DNA of 12,884 nt from NCBI GenBank assembly GCA_002067065.1, contig MVPY01000024.1, positions 1-12,884 on the forward strand, given 5' to 3'. Source of the stretch: Methanobacterium sp. PtaB.Bin024 (GTDB lineage Archaea > Methanobacteriota > Methanobacteria > Methanobacteriales > Methanobacteriaceae). This document shows, piece by piece, positions 1 to 8,000 of this stretch; the first letter of the stretch is position 1; the number at the start of each line of letters is the position of its first letter. The translations under genes and the position numbers were made by a program. Below the pieces are notes generated by a model that did no database searches, had not been told where the DNA came from, and saw nothing but the letters and a program-made list of their open reading frames with translations.

Positions 1-1
1 C

Positions 2-79
2 ATCTATTTAATGCGACAGGTACGCATGGATGGTCCTATTCTTCTCAAGACAGTTGCCAGTATGATAAAAGAAGTTTAA
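2..79 (+). CDS. C-terminal end of a B12-binding radical SAM protein (cut by window edge)
   Basis: Only the last 25 codons and the TAA stop are inside the window. The translated tail contains MDGPILLKTVASMIKEV. This matches the end of the complete radical SAM protein encoded just downstream (MDGPILLKTIAGVIREV) almost residue for residue, so the gene is a tandem paralogue of it. Its function can only be inferred from that neighbour. Whether the rest of the gene is intact lies outside the window. The two genes share a strand but are separated by about 250 bases of AT-rich DNA, so the second probably has its own promoter. Confidence 0.75.
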   Translation: MYLMRQVRMDGPILLKTVASMIKEV

Positions 80-262
80 ATAGAAGATCAGTTATAATAA
101 TAATTAATCAATTTTAATATTTTCCATCCATTATAAAACAATATTCTTTTATCTTTCATACTCATTAAGCCAGTTATTGGCGCGTTATCTCGATTATTTC
201 TATTTTTAATGATAATCCCACATTAGGGAAAGGCCCATTGTAGAATTCAAGGATTGGGTCTA

Positions 263-303
263 AACACTGACTGGATAATTAGATATAACACTGACTGGAT
301 AAT
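263..303. repeat. Two 17-bp direct repeats upstream of the radical SAM gene
   Basis: The sequence AACACTGACTGGATAAT occurs exactly at 263-279 and again at 287-303, a start-to-start spacing of 24 bases. The second copy ends 24 bases before the ATG at 328. The rest of 80-327 holds no convincing gene: it is AT-rich leader and intergenic DNA between the two radical SAM paralogues. The position fits a paired operator overlapping the promoter, or a small local duplication. TATA-like sequence lies between the copies (about 281-288). Function is inference. Confidence 0.6.
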
Positions 304-327
304 AAAAAAGTATGAAGATGATGTAAA

Positions 328-1743
328 ATGGAAAAAAACCATGAAATAGTCACCGTAGAGAAAGATGAGATAGTTACTGCAGAAAAAATAGATGTAACTT
401 TTATAAATCCTCCTCAAACCAATTCCAAATATAAATTCATTGGAGTGGTAGCCCCACCACTAGGAATATCATACATGGCAGCGGTTTTAGAAGAAAATGG
501 TTATAATGTTAATATAATAGATGCTTCTGCCCTGGAGATGACCTGGGAAGGCCTGGAAGAAGAATTAAAGGGAATTTCACCCCAAGTAGTTGCCATCACC
601 GCCCTCACACCCACCATAGAGCAGGCCAAAAAAACTGCCCAGATAGTGAAAAAAATATGTCCACAAACTACCGTAGTTATGGGAGGATACCATCCCACCT
701 TCAACTATCAGGAGCTTCTAAAAACAGACTACGTGGACGTTGTGGTTATGGGCGAAGGGGAATACACCATGCTGGAACTGGTAGAGACCCTGGAACATGA
801 TGGAGACCTTTCACAGGTTAGAGGAATAGCCCTGGATGATCAGGTGAATCCACCCCGACCACTCATAACAGACATGGATTCATTACCCTTCCCAGCACGG
901 CATCTGCTGCCCATGGACCATTACAAGATGTTGAACATGAAAACAGGCATGGCCACTATGATCACCAGCAGAGGATGCCCGATGCAATGTTCCTTCTGCG
1001 CATCCGCCGCCCTGCACGGCCCTAAACTCAGACTGCGCTCACCAGAAAATGTGGTGGATGAAATGGAACACCTGGTACGTGACCATCAGGTGGGAACCAT
1101 AGCTTTCATGGATGACACCTTCACCCTTAACCACCGCAGGGTAGAGGCTATCTGTGATGAAATCCAGAAAAGAAACCTGAACGTATTTTGGGGATGCACA
1201 GCCAGGGTTGACACGTTATCTGGAGAATTATTGGAGAAGATGAGGGATGCTGGATGTATAACTCTTTTCCTGGGTGTGGAATCAGCAGACCAGCAGATGC
1301 TGGACTCCGCCAATAAGAACATCACAGTTGAAAAGATAAGACAGGCTTTCAAACTCTCTCGCAAACATAAAATCCGCACCATAGCCTCAGTGGTCCTGGG
1401 CATGCCAGGAGACACCAAAGACAGTATCAAAAGGACGGTTAATTTTGTAAGGGAACTCAACCCATCCTACGCCGTGTTTTCACTGGCCACACCCTACCCT
1501 GGAACCAAGTTCTACAAGGAATCATTTGAAAAAAACCTGATAAAGGTGAAAGACTGGTCCAAATACACCCTCATATCCCCAGTCCTGGAAACAGTGGACT
1601 GCTCATTAGAAGAACTACGAAAACTACAGTACAAGGCCTTCAGGAACTTCTACCTCAGACCAGGCTACATAATCCGACAGGCATGGATGGATGGGCCTAT
1701 ACTTCTTAAGACCATTGCTGGGGTTATTAGGGAAGTTATATGA
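328..1743 (+). CDS. B12-binding-domain radical SAM protein
   Basis: 471 residues with the two-domain layout of cobalamin-binding radical SAM enzymes (BchE-like and methyltransferase-like group). Residues about 22-165 form the Rossmann-type B12-binding domain, with APPLG (42-46), MGGYHP (118-123) and GEGE (142-145). SLPFPAR (185-191) is the usual linker. The radical SAM domain follows, with the [4Fe-4S] cysteines C217, C221 and C224 in a CxxxCxxC motif, then DDTF (262-265), GVES (316-319) and GMPG (358-361). Such enzymes cleave S-adenosylmethionine to a 5'-deoxyadenosyl radical and often methylate or rearrange unreactive carbons; the substrate here cannot be told. The ATG at 328 is used because no Met follows before residue 50, after the domain has begun. 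No strong Shine-Dalgarno is visible. The first 20 residues contain a small repeat, EIVTVEK then EIVTAEK. It is the second of a tandem pair with the gene ending at 79. Confidence 0.9.
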   Translation: MEKNHEIVTVEKDEIVTAEKIDVTFINPPQTNSKYKFIGVVAPPLGISYMAAVLEENGYNVNIIDASALEMTWEGLEEELKGISPQVVAITALTPTIEQAKKTAQIVKKICPQTTVVMGGYHPTFNYQELLKTDYVDVVVMGEGEYTMLELVETLEHDGDLSQVRGIALDDQVNPPRPLITDMDSLPFPARHLLPMDHYKMLNMKTGMATMITSRGCPMQCSFCASAALHGPKLRLRSPENVVDEMEHLVRDHQVGTIAFMDDTFTLNHRRVEAICDEIQKRNLNVFWGCTARVDTLSGELLEKMRDAGCITLFLGVESADQQMLDSANKNITVEKIRQAFKLSRKHKIRTIASVVLGMPGDTKDSIKRTVNFVRELNPSYAVFSLATPYPGTKFYKESFEKNLIKVKDWSKYTLISPVLETVDCSLEELRKLQYKAFRNFYLRPGYIIRQAWMDGPILLKTIAGVIREVI

Positions 1744-1780
1744 AGAATTTGCATTAAATTGTTTTCAAAATAATTTTAAA

Positions 1781-1800
1781 TATATATATATATATATATA
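1781..1800. repeat. (TA)10 dinucleotide tract after the radical SAM gene
   Basis: Ten uninterrupted TA units lie 38 bases after the stop codon of the radical SAM gene, preceded by T-rich sequence (GTTTTC, AATTTT). It marks the boundary between the plus-strand genes and the minus-strand block of surface-protein debris. It may help transcription termination or DNA melting. Its length could vary between strains. Confidence 0.6.
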
Positions 1801-1839
1801 AAGTGAATAGAAGCCTGTAGATGTTAGTGGATGTATTAT

Positions 1840-2070
1840 GGAGTGAATCACTGTATCAAATTCACTGGCTGATGATCGCCACCATATCATAACAGTACTC
1901 CACAAGCAATGCTGTGAGGAATGTTCCATAAGCTGCTTTCATAGCGCTTACTTGATATATGGAATTCTGTTTCAGCCAATAGGTAAATGTACTATTTTTT
2001 TACACTTGGAGGTATAGCAAAGATTTCACACCTTCATACCCTACTGTTCTCCAATAGTTCTGTAATGTTG
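1840..2070 (-). pseudogene. Short remnant of the giant surface protein's C-terminal region
   Basis: Read on the minus strand and shifting frame, this stretch gives GYEGVK, then SFAI, then YWLKQNSIYQVSAMKAAYGT, FLTALL, YDMVA and ASEF. These match, in order, GYEGVR, SFAI, YWLNKKTLYEAGPMKAAYGT, FFTSLL, HDMVA and ASEF at about residues 1150-1210 of the intact 1631-residue protein encoded at 5024-9919. At least three frame changes and several stops break it, so it cannot be translated as one product. Only about 75 codons of the family are left. It is the most decayed of the copies in the window and lies directly downstream of the PsbP-like gene. The limits are approximate, because similarity fades at both ends. 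Confidence 0.75.
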
Positions 2071-2108
2071 ATAATTGGATCTGTTGAGAATAAATTATCC
2101 ACTACATG

Positions 2109-2645
2109 TTATTTTATTGATTGGAAAATGATATCACTAGTGTTATCTATGACCTTTTGCGTATCGTTAGTATCATCACCATAGATCATAATTCTGTATA
2201 CAGAATCATTGATTTGGAAAAACAGCTCATTATACCTCATTCGAGTTCCAGGATTGACTTGATCATCTGTATGGATAATTCTTTCTACAACAACACCATT
2301 AGGGTTGGTTTCAGTAGTTATGGAAACTAATTCAGTTTTATTTTGAACTTTAGATACAAGTTTATCTTTTGCTTCAGTGGGGGAAATTGCACTTATATTC
2401 TTAGCTACCCATATGACTTGTCCTTTAAGAGAGGTAGTGTTTTCAAGTTTACCTATTAATTACATGGATGAATTAGAATTGTTCTCCACTGAATATGAGG
2501 CGTTATCAAAATCCCCTGGATAGTTGAAGCTCATAACACCATCTGAAAATGTTTTTGTTTCGTTTGTCGAAGGACTTAACCAACCATATGCTACAACAAT
2601 TAGAATAAGTGTTCCAATAATCATCCCTATTTTACTGTTTTTCAA
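2109..2645 (-). pseudogene. PsbP-like membrane-anchored protein interrupted by one in-frame TAA
   Basis: The frame begins at TTG (2645), with AGGTGG about 8-9 bases upstream on the minus strand. It encodes an N-terminal membrane anchor (about residues 7-23, MIIGTLILIVVAYGW) followed by an extracytoplasmic domain. After 61 residues it meets TAA at 2460-2462. The same frame then continues without interruption for 116 more codons (LIGKLENTTS... to ...DIIFQSIK) and ends at TAA 2109-2111. The ensemble (FSDGVMSFNYPGDF, then a TETNPNGVVVE-like strand, then YRIMIYGDD) resembles the small archaeal PsbP-related proteins that I recall from Methanobacterium; I am fairly but not fully sure of that family. 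Only one codon needs repair, so the lesion is recent, or the stop is an error or is read through. It follows the 91-residue membrane protein by 22 bases, probably in one transcript. Confidence 0.75.
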
Positions 2646-2667
2646 GTTTTACCCCACCTAAATTCAA

Positions 2668-2943
2668 TTATATATTATTATCGAGTTTTTCTAGTTCTTT
2701 TTGTTGGGATTTTTCCCATTTTTTGAGTTCGAAGTATGTAATGCAAGCTGAAGCTATTGTGGTGAGTATTCCTGAGGTTATTAAAGATAGTGTGTAACCT
2801 TGTGAAATTATAATGCAAATTACAATCCACATTAGAACTAAAACTAAAATTAAAGCTCCAACTGCATGGTTATGATTTTTATTGTAATCTCCTTTATACA
2901 TCAATAATCCAATTATAATGTCTGTTAATAATGGATTTTCCAT
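2668..2943 (-). CDS. Small two-helix membrane protein, unknown function
   Basis: 91 residues from an ATG start. I do not recognise the family. A short polar N-terminus (residues 1-26, with HNH at 23-25) is followed by two strongly hydrophobic segments, about 27-47 (AVGALILVLVLMWIVICIII) and 50-70. A charged, probably helical, tail rich in Lys and Glu follows (KKWEKSQQKELEKLD). This layout suggests a helical hairpin in the cytoplasmic membrane with a cytoplasmic tail. The gene precedes the PsbP-like gene by 22 bases on the same strand, so they are probably co-transcribed, and the two products may act together at the cell surface. No good Shine-Dalgarno precedes the ATG. The 170 bases upstream (2944-3112) hold nothing I can support beyond AT-rich promoter-like DNA. 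Confidence 0.6.
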   Translation of the reverse strand: MENPLLTDIIIGLLMYKGDYNKNHNHAVGALILVLVLMWIVICIIISQGYTLSLITSGILTTIASACITYFELKKWEKSQQKELEKLDNNI

Positions 2944-3112
2944 CTTTTTAGAACTATTTAAACTTTCTTTAATTCAATGATGCCATAAATCTTCATATTG
3001 TTGATATAAATGTCAGAGATTAGTCTATTTTATTAATATAAATAAAGAATTATGAAAAGGAATTTAACTATTACTACTTTGGTTTAACATCTTAGGACAA
3101 ATAATCATCATC

Positions 3113-4374
3113 TTATATGGAAGATGAATCACAAAGTAATCCTATTCCTTTAATATTCTTCATTTCCTCTTCTGTCATCATAATGCCTTTTGATATGTTA
3201 CGTATTGTCTGGATCTCATATGGGATAATAATATAGTATATCATTTGGTGGTGGACCTTCCACATCCAAATTCATTAAAACACCATCTATCATAATAGCT
3301 ACTCCTGGTCGCACAAAACCTACAGCACACAAAGCAAAGCCTCCTGCTATCAGTAAACCACTTTGGTTATGTTTATCTTTGATCCATACACTGCCATTGG
3401 CAGTCAAAATATATCTAAGAGAATAGGTCTGGTTTTGATAAATGATCTTAGCTTCTTCAAGTGTAAGCCCATTATCCTCTTTTGTAAGTGTATAGTTCGA
3501 ACCATAGATAATAGTGTAATCCTTTTCTTCAATTTTATTGCTCATAAACGCATTAATTTGCAGCCAATCCAATCATATTCAAACCTGTTAATGATGAAAG
3601 CAGGTTAGAGGAAATTTATCTATAATGAACATGTTCGCCCATTGCAATGATATCATTGCACTACTTAAGAAACCTATAAGTCCTTCTTTAATGTTATCAG
3701 CCATTCCACCGAAATCTATGGTTCCATTACCATTTGTAAGGATGTTCATGATTGCTCATAATTCATTAAATTTGTGCCCAAGTCTATGGCCATGTTGGTT
3801 TGGAGGTTGTAGTAACAGTATGCTCCGTTTATCCAGCCATACTCTGAGATCATTATGTCTCTTACAATACCAGTTTCAGGGTCAATAACCAGAAACCTTG
3901 TATCATTACTCAACACTTTTATAACTGTGTAACCGTTGCTCTGGAAGATTTCCAGAGTTTCACCATCCAGTAATAACTGACCCAGACCCAGAGTTATAGA
4001 GGTACTGGTATTGATGTTAGGAAACAATGATTTCATAACCCAATGCTCAATAGGGTTAATTGCAGAGGAACAAGCATAATTAAACGCCCTCATACTACTC
4101 GCAGCACCAACAACAGACATACCCATATATACTCCAAAGTCAAATACTAATTGTAGACCTCATCACCTGCAGAAACCACAATAGGATGTGCACGACTCCA
4201 AGTAACATTATATTTAGAAGCCGTTGCATCCGCCACCATATCATGACATTTAATCATTAATAAGGATGTGAAGAAGGTTCCGTAGGTTGCTTTCATGGGT
4301 CCTGGTTCATATAAAGATTGTTTACTCAGGTCAGTAGTTCAGTGTTTCATTTATTACTTTGGTGGTGAATAGGA
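3113..4374 (-). pseudogene. Decayed paralogue of the giant surface protein (C-terminal third)
   Basis: Reading the minus strand with frame changes gives a continuous relative of residues from about 1160 onward of the intact protein at 5024-9919. Matching blocks include LYEPGPMKATYGTFFTSLL, HDMVAD, YNVTWSR, PIVVS, MGMSVVG, MRAF, YACSSAI, SLFPN, GLGQ and VIDPETGIVRD. Over one ungapped stretch of 43 residues I count 34 identities. Beyond AYCY the copies diverge, and this one ends in its own tail. Lesions seen: a frame change near 4330 at a lost Trp codon, a TAG at 4147-4149 and a frame change near 4128. Further frame breaks lie near 3746, 3600 and 3560, with a probable extra C near 3219. After that last break the frame runs on to TAA at 3113-3115. 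The open pieces at 3746-4126 and 3216-3572 are fragments, not genes. The N-terminal two thirds are missing: the homology starts nine bases after the TPR gene's stop. Confidence 0.85.
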
Positions 4375-4382
4375 TCGCATGA

Positions 4383-4868
4383 TTAAAATTCTGTTAAGAA
4401 TATTGTTTTTGCTTTTTGAGCAGGTTCAAAGTCAGGGTCCAATTTTAAAGCTTGATCAAAATGTTCCTCTGCCTCTGAAAATTTCTTGTTTTTTCCAAGA
4501 ACCAATCCTTTTCTATACCATATTTCAGCATTGTTAGGATTCAATTTTAAAGCTTGATCGAAACAGTCCAAAGAGTCTTCGTACTTATAGATAGATGCAA
4601 GGGCTAAACCTTTATCTGTCACTGTTTTAATATTATTTGGCTCTAACTCCAATGATTTATCAAGAAATTCTAGGGATTCTGTGTATCTTTTGGTTTTTAA
4701 GAAAACTTGGCCTTTATTGTACCAAGCATCAGAGTTAATCGGATCTAATTCTAAAATTTTATTATAATATTTCAGTGCTTTATCAAATTCTCCTTTTTCT
4801 AAGTGTTTATTGCCTTTTTTAAATAAAGATTTAATGTTATTTTTTTTAGCTCTGTTAAATAAACCCAT
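4383..4868 (-). CDS. TPR repeat protein
   Basis: 161 residues made almost wholly of tetratricopeptide repeats. A basic N-terminus (residues 1-14) is followed by about four 34-residue repeats, near 12-45, 46-79, 80-113 and 114-147. Each shows the usual pattern (W/A-Y-x-K-G near the start, small residues mid-helix, and a closing L-E/K-L-D/N-P-x). There is no signal peptide or membrane segment, so it should be cytoplasmic. TPR arrays form superhelical scaffolds for protein-protein contacts; the partner is unknown. The start is well supported: GGAGG lies 8 bases before the ATG on the minus strand. The gene is intact, yet it sits between the duplicated tail of the giant surface protein and the truncated paralogue, so it occupies the place where that paralogue's 5' part would have been. 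Similar TPR proteins are common in methanogens. Confidence 0.88.
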   Translation of the reverse strand: MGLFNRAKKNNIKSLFKKGNKHLEKGEFDKALKYYNKILELDPINSDAWYNKGQVFLKTKRYTESLEFLDKSLELEPNNIKTVTDKGLALASIYKYEDSLDCFDQALKLNPNNAEIWYRKGLVLGKNKKFSEAEEHFDQALKLDPDFEPAQKAKTIFLTEF

Positions 4869-4920
4869 TTATGTTTCCTCCAATTATTTTATGTTATAAT
4901 ATTTTGAATTTTATTTCACA

Positions 4921-5022
4921 TTAAGGAATTGTGTATTTTCCGCCTCCAAAATCTCCAGATGTAAAATTATTTCCTTCGAATTCCATATATTCCGTCTGAA
5001 AATATGTAAAATTCTTTAATTC
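4921..5022 (-). pseudogene. Duplicated C-terminal tail of the giant surface protein
   Basis: Immediately after the stop of the giant gene, the +1 frame encodes FNELKNFTYFQTEYMEF, then a Gly-rich end (SGDFGGGKYTIP), and closes with TAA at 4921-4923. This echoes the real C-terminus just upstream, LEDYLEYMEF followed by SGPSGGGGGSVF. The likely explanation is the leftover 3' end of a second copy, lost by deletion between tandem genes. The tail frame is open back through the GGA-rich end of the giant gene, so a +1 shift would append it as a C-terminal extension. I consider that less likely. No start codon or ribosome site of its own is evident. Confidence 0.6.
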
Positions 5023-5023
5023 G

Positions 5024-8000
5024 TTAAAATACACTTCCTCCTCCTCCACCAGAAGGTCCAGATGTATTAAATTCCATATATTCTAGATAGTCTTCTAAAA
5101 TAATATCATAGATATATGCTTCAGTCAAGTGATGGAGGATACCAATTCCCAAAGTTACTCCAGCACCCCCTTTAGCAGCTGCTACTGGATCACCCGCTCT
5201 GATCCCATTAACCATTTCTGTACCTTGGTTTTTAATGAAACGAGCAGTATTTAAAAACGCATTGGCCCATTCTGTTGAATTTCCATCAGAACCCGCAGCA
5301 CCACCATTACTTTCTAAACTATCCTCTATGGCCATTTGAAACAAAAATATTTTTATTATTTCGTTCTCATCTTCATCAAAATCTTCATATCCTCCGTTTA
5401 GGATGTTTCTTCCTATTGATGCTAAATAGGAATAAGCTTGGTAATAATAATCTTGATCTCCACCATACAAACTCATCAGTAAGGAGGCGGCTTTTATGTT
5501 TGCTTCTTGCAGTTCTTCAGGTGTTGGCTCCCGATCTTTGGGTAAAAATAATGACACCGCCCCTAGCCATGCTTCACTTTGATTTTGCTTCATATCCGCG
5601 ATTTCTTTCATTATTCTGAGTTTTTTAGGGAATTCATAGAGCATGAAATAGGGTTCATAAAGTAGAATTAAAGTGGCGACAGATAATCCTATAAATGCCC
5701 CAACTGTCGATGCACTTACCCCGATTGTAACTGTACCTTCTACCGCCCCCATTTTAGCAGCAGCATCAATTACTGCCATACTTGTAAGGGCTATATATTC
5801 TGGTTTTATGTCGTCCAAACTTACGGTTGCATTATTAGAACTCATTTCCTCCCCATGATCTGTGGACCAATCTGTTTGTTGGTCAGAGTAACAGTAAGCA
5901 AAATGTACCGGACCCGTATTCCACATGCCCACATCCCTGACAATCCCGGTTACAGGATCAATTACAACAAATTCATTGTAAGTTGCATTAATTATTAAAT
6001 AACCGTTACTAATGTAAATACTGGGTGCAGTGCCTTCTAATATTCTATATCCAAGGCCCGTGGTGATTGATGATAAGGGGCTTAAGTTGGGGAATAAGGA
6101 ATTCATAACTGAGTATTCTAAGGGGCTGATTGCAGCCGAACAAGCAAAACGGAACGCCCTCGCCTTGTTAACATCACCCACTACAGTCATACCCATCCTA
6201 TGATCACATTCCAGAGTTATATAACCATCATAAGCATCATCTAAAACAGAAACCACAATGGGAGTGGTACGACTCCAAGTAACATTAAATTCAGACGCAG
6301 CCTGATCTGCCACCATATCATGAGACTTAATCAACAATAAAGATGTAAAGAAAGTACCATAAGCTGCCTTCATGGGGCCTGCTTCATATAAAGTCTTTTT
6401 ATTAAGCCAATATCTTAAGATGTCATTCGTAACTTTAGTTGTAACTATGGCAAAGCTTCTAACCCCTTCGTATCCCGCTTCTCTATACTCATAAGTTGCA
6501 TTGGGATCATAAGGATCACCTAAACAATGTTCGTAACCCCCATTTACATATAATAATGTACTTGTTCTTTGAATTGGATTACCACAAAATTTTAAATTAA
6601 ATATATCTGAATCATTGCCTGGATTAACACTGATATTTGTATGACTGTCACCAGGATAATTTAGTGTAGTATGGAGGTAGTCTATGAAGAGTAGTCTGTA
6701 GTTTCTGATGAAGTCATATTCTTCTGCAGTGAAAGCACTCTGATACATTTCCCACACTACCAGGGCAGCCGGATCATTATCATAAACATATGAGGGGAAA
6801 ACTTTGTTTACAGCCAGAATCGCATCGAAAACTACTGCCCGGAAGTAGTTCTGAGAGATGAGGTAATATTCATTAACGTAATTTACACTTTGGACTATCA
6901 CACCATCTACAATAACATCCAGCTGGCCACTGAAAGGCCCCGTAGTGTTTCTTGTGTCCTTCCACACAATACTAACCCAACTTGCTGAATTATTTAAAGG
7001 AATCTCACAGGTTATATTCAGAGGACTGTATGTTTCATGGTAAATAGGAATGCTTGTTGTGGAGGTTTGTACCCAGCTGGGGGGCACATATGGTAACATT
7101 AAAGGGAATCGTACATAAGGTGCATTTCCCGCACTCCATATTCTACTGTACCATAATATATCATCACGATCATTGCTTGGTGGTTGTTGAACTGTGCAGT
7201 TACCCAGATCATCCCACATACAATCATAGAGATAGTTAATTACATCCCAGCTAAGATAGTTTTGTTGGATATAATGGAAATCATCATCAGATAAACCCCA
7301 ACAGTAGACAAATTCTTGTAGAAGCTCTTCACTCCACCAGTCAGTGTAAAGATTTTCATATAATAAGTATTCCACTACATTTTCGGGAGGGATTGCACAG
7401 TCTATTATTCTCATATCACCATAGGTTCTGGAAACATAATTTTTAAGTGCATTAACATTTTGGTCACAAGGATCTGTAAGGATCACAGCTAATTTATACC
7501 AGTTAAAAACCTTTGTTTCGGTAATGTTTTGGTAACCCACTAATTCATAATAGGGCCTGGAAGGATCCAGGGCTGTGCTGGTGATATTCAGAATAGCCAT
7601 TCCTGGAGATAGTGTGGTCTCTTTGGAGACATTCTGTCCATCAACTGATGCTGAAACAGTCACAGTCACAGATTGTGTAGTGCCCAGATTCAAAATAGTT
7701 GTTGCTTTCCCATTGAAAGTGTAAACTGGACTGATAACAGTGCCTAAAGTGGTGGTGAAATTCACTGGAACATCATCTGGAATATGCCCCTCAGAGGAAG
7801 TATCACTACCCACATTGTTATAGGTTAAATCTGCTGTCACACTTGCATTCCCACCAGAATTAACAGATGAAGTATTCACAGTTAAAACCAACCAGGGATC
7901 GTAAATCACAGTGCCATTTCTATTCCAGATATTACATGATGAAGGAATAGTTGAATTACTATAAATCACATTGTTGGTACCCCACCAGTTGTTAGTGGCG

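Noticed and set aside
1987..2330. Two plus-strand frames of 65 and 69 residues
   Set aside because: They lie antisense to the PsbP-like gene and the surface-protein remnant, have no ribosome site, and look like chance frames.
3216..3572. Apparent 118-residue minus-strand gene
   Set aside because: It is one open fragment of the decayed surface-protein copy. Related-looking sequence runs on across frame changes on both sides, and the ATG at its start is internal.
3746..4126. Apparent 126-residue minus-strand gene
   Set aside because: It matches residues about 1245 onward of the giant surface protein and is preceded by matching sequence in another frame, so it is a pseudogene fragment.
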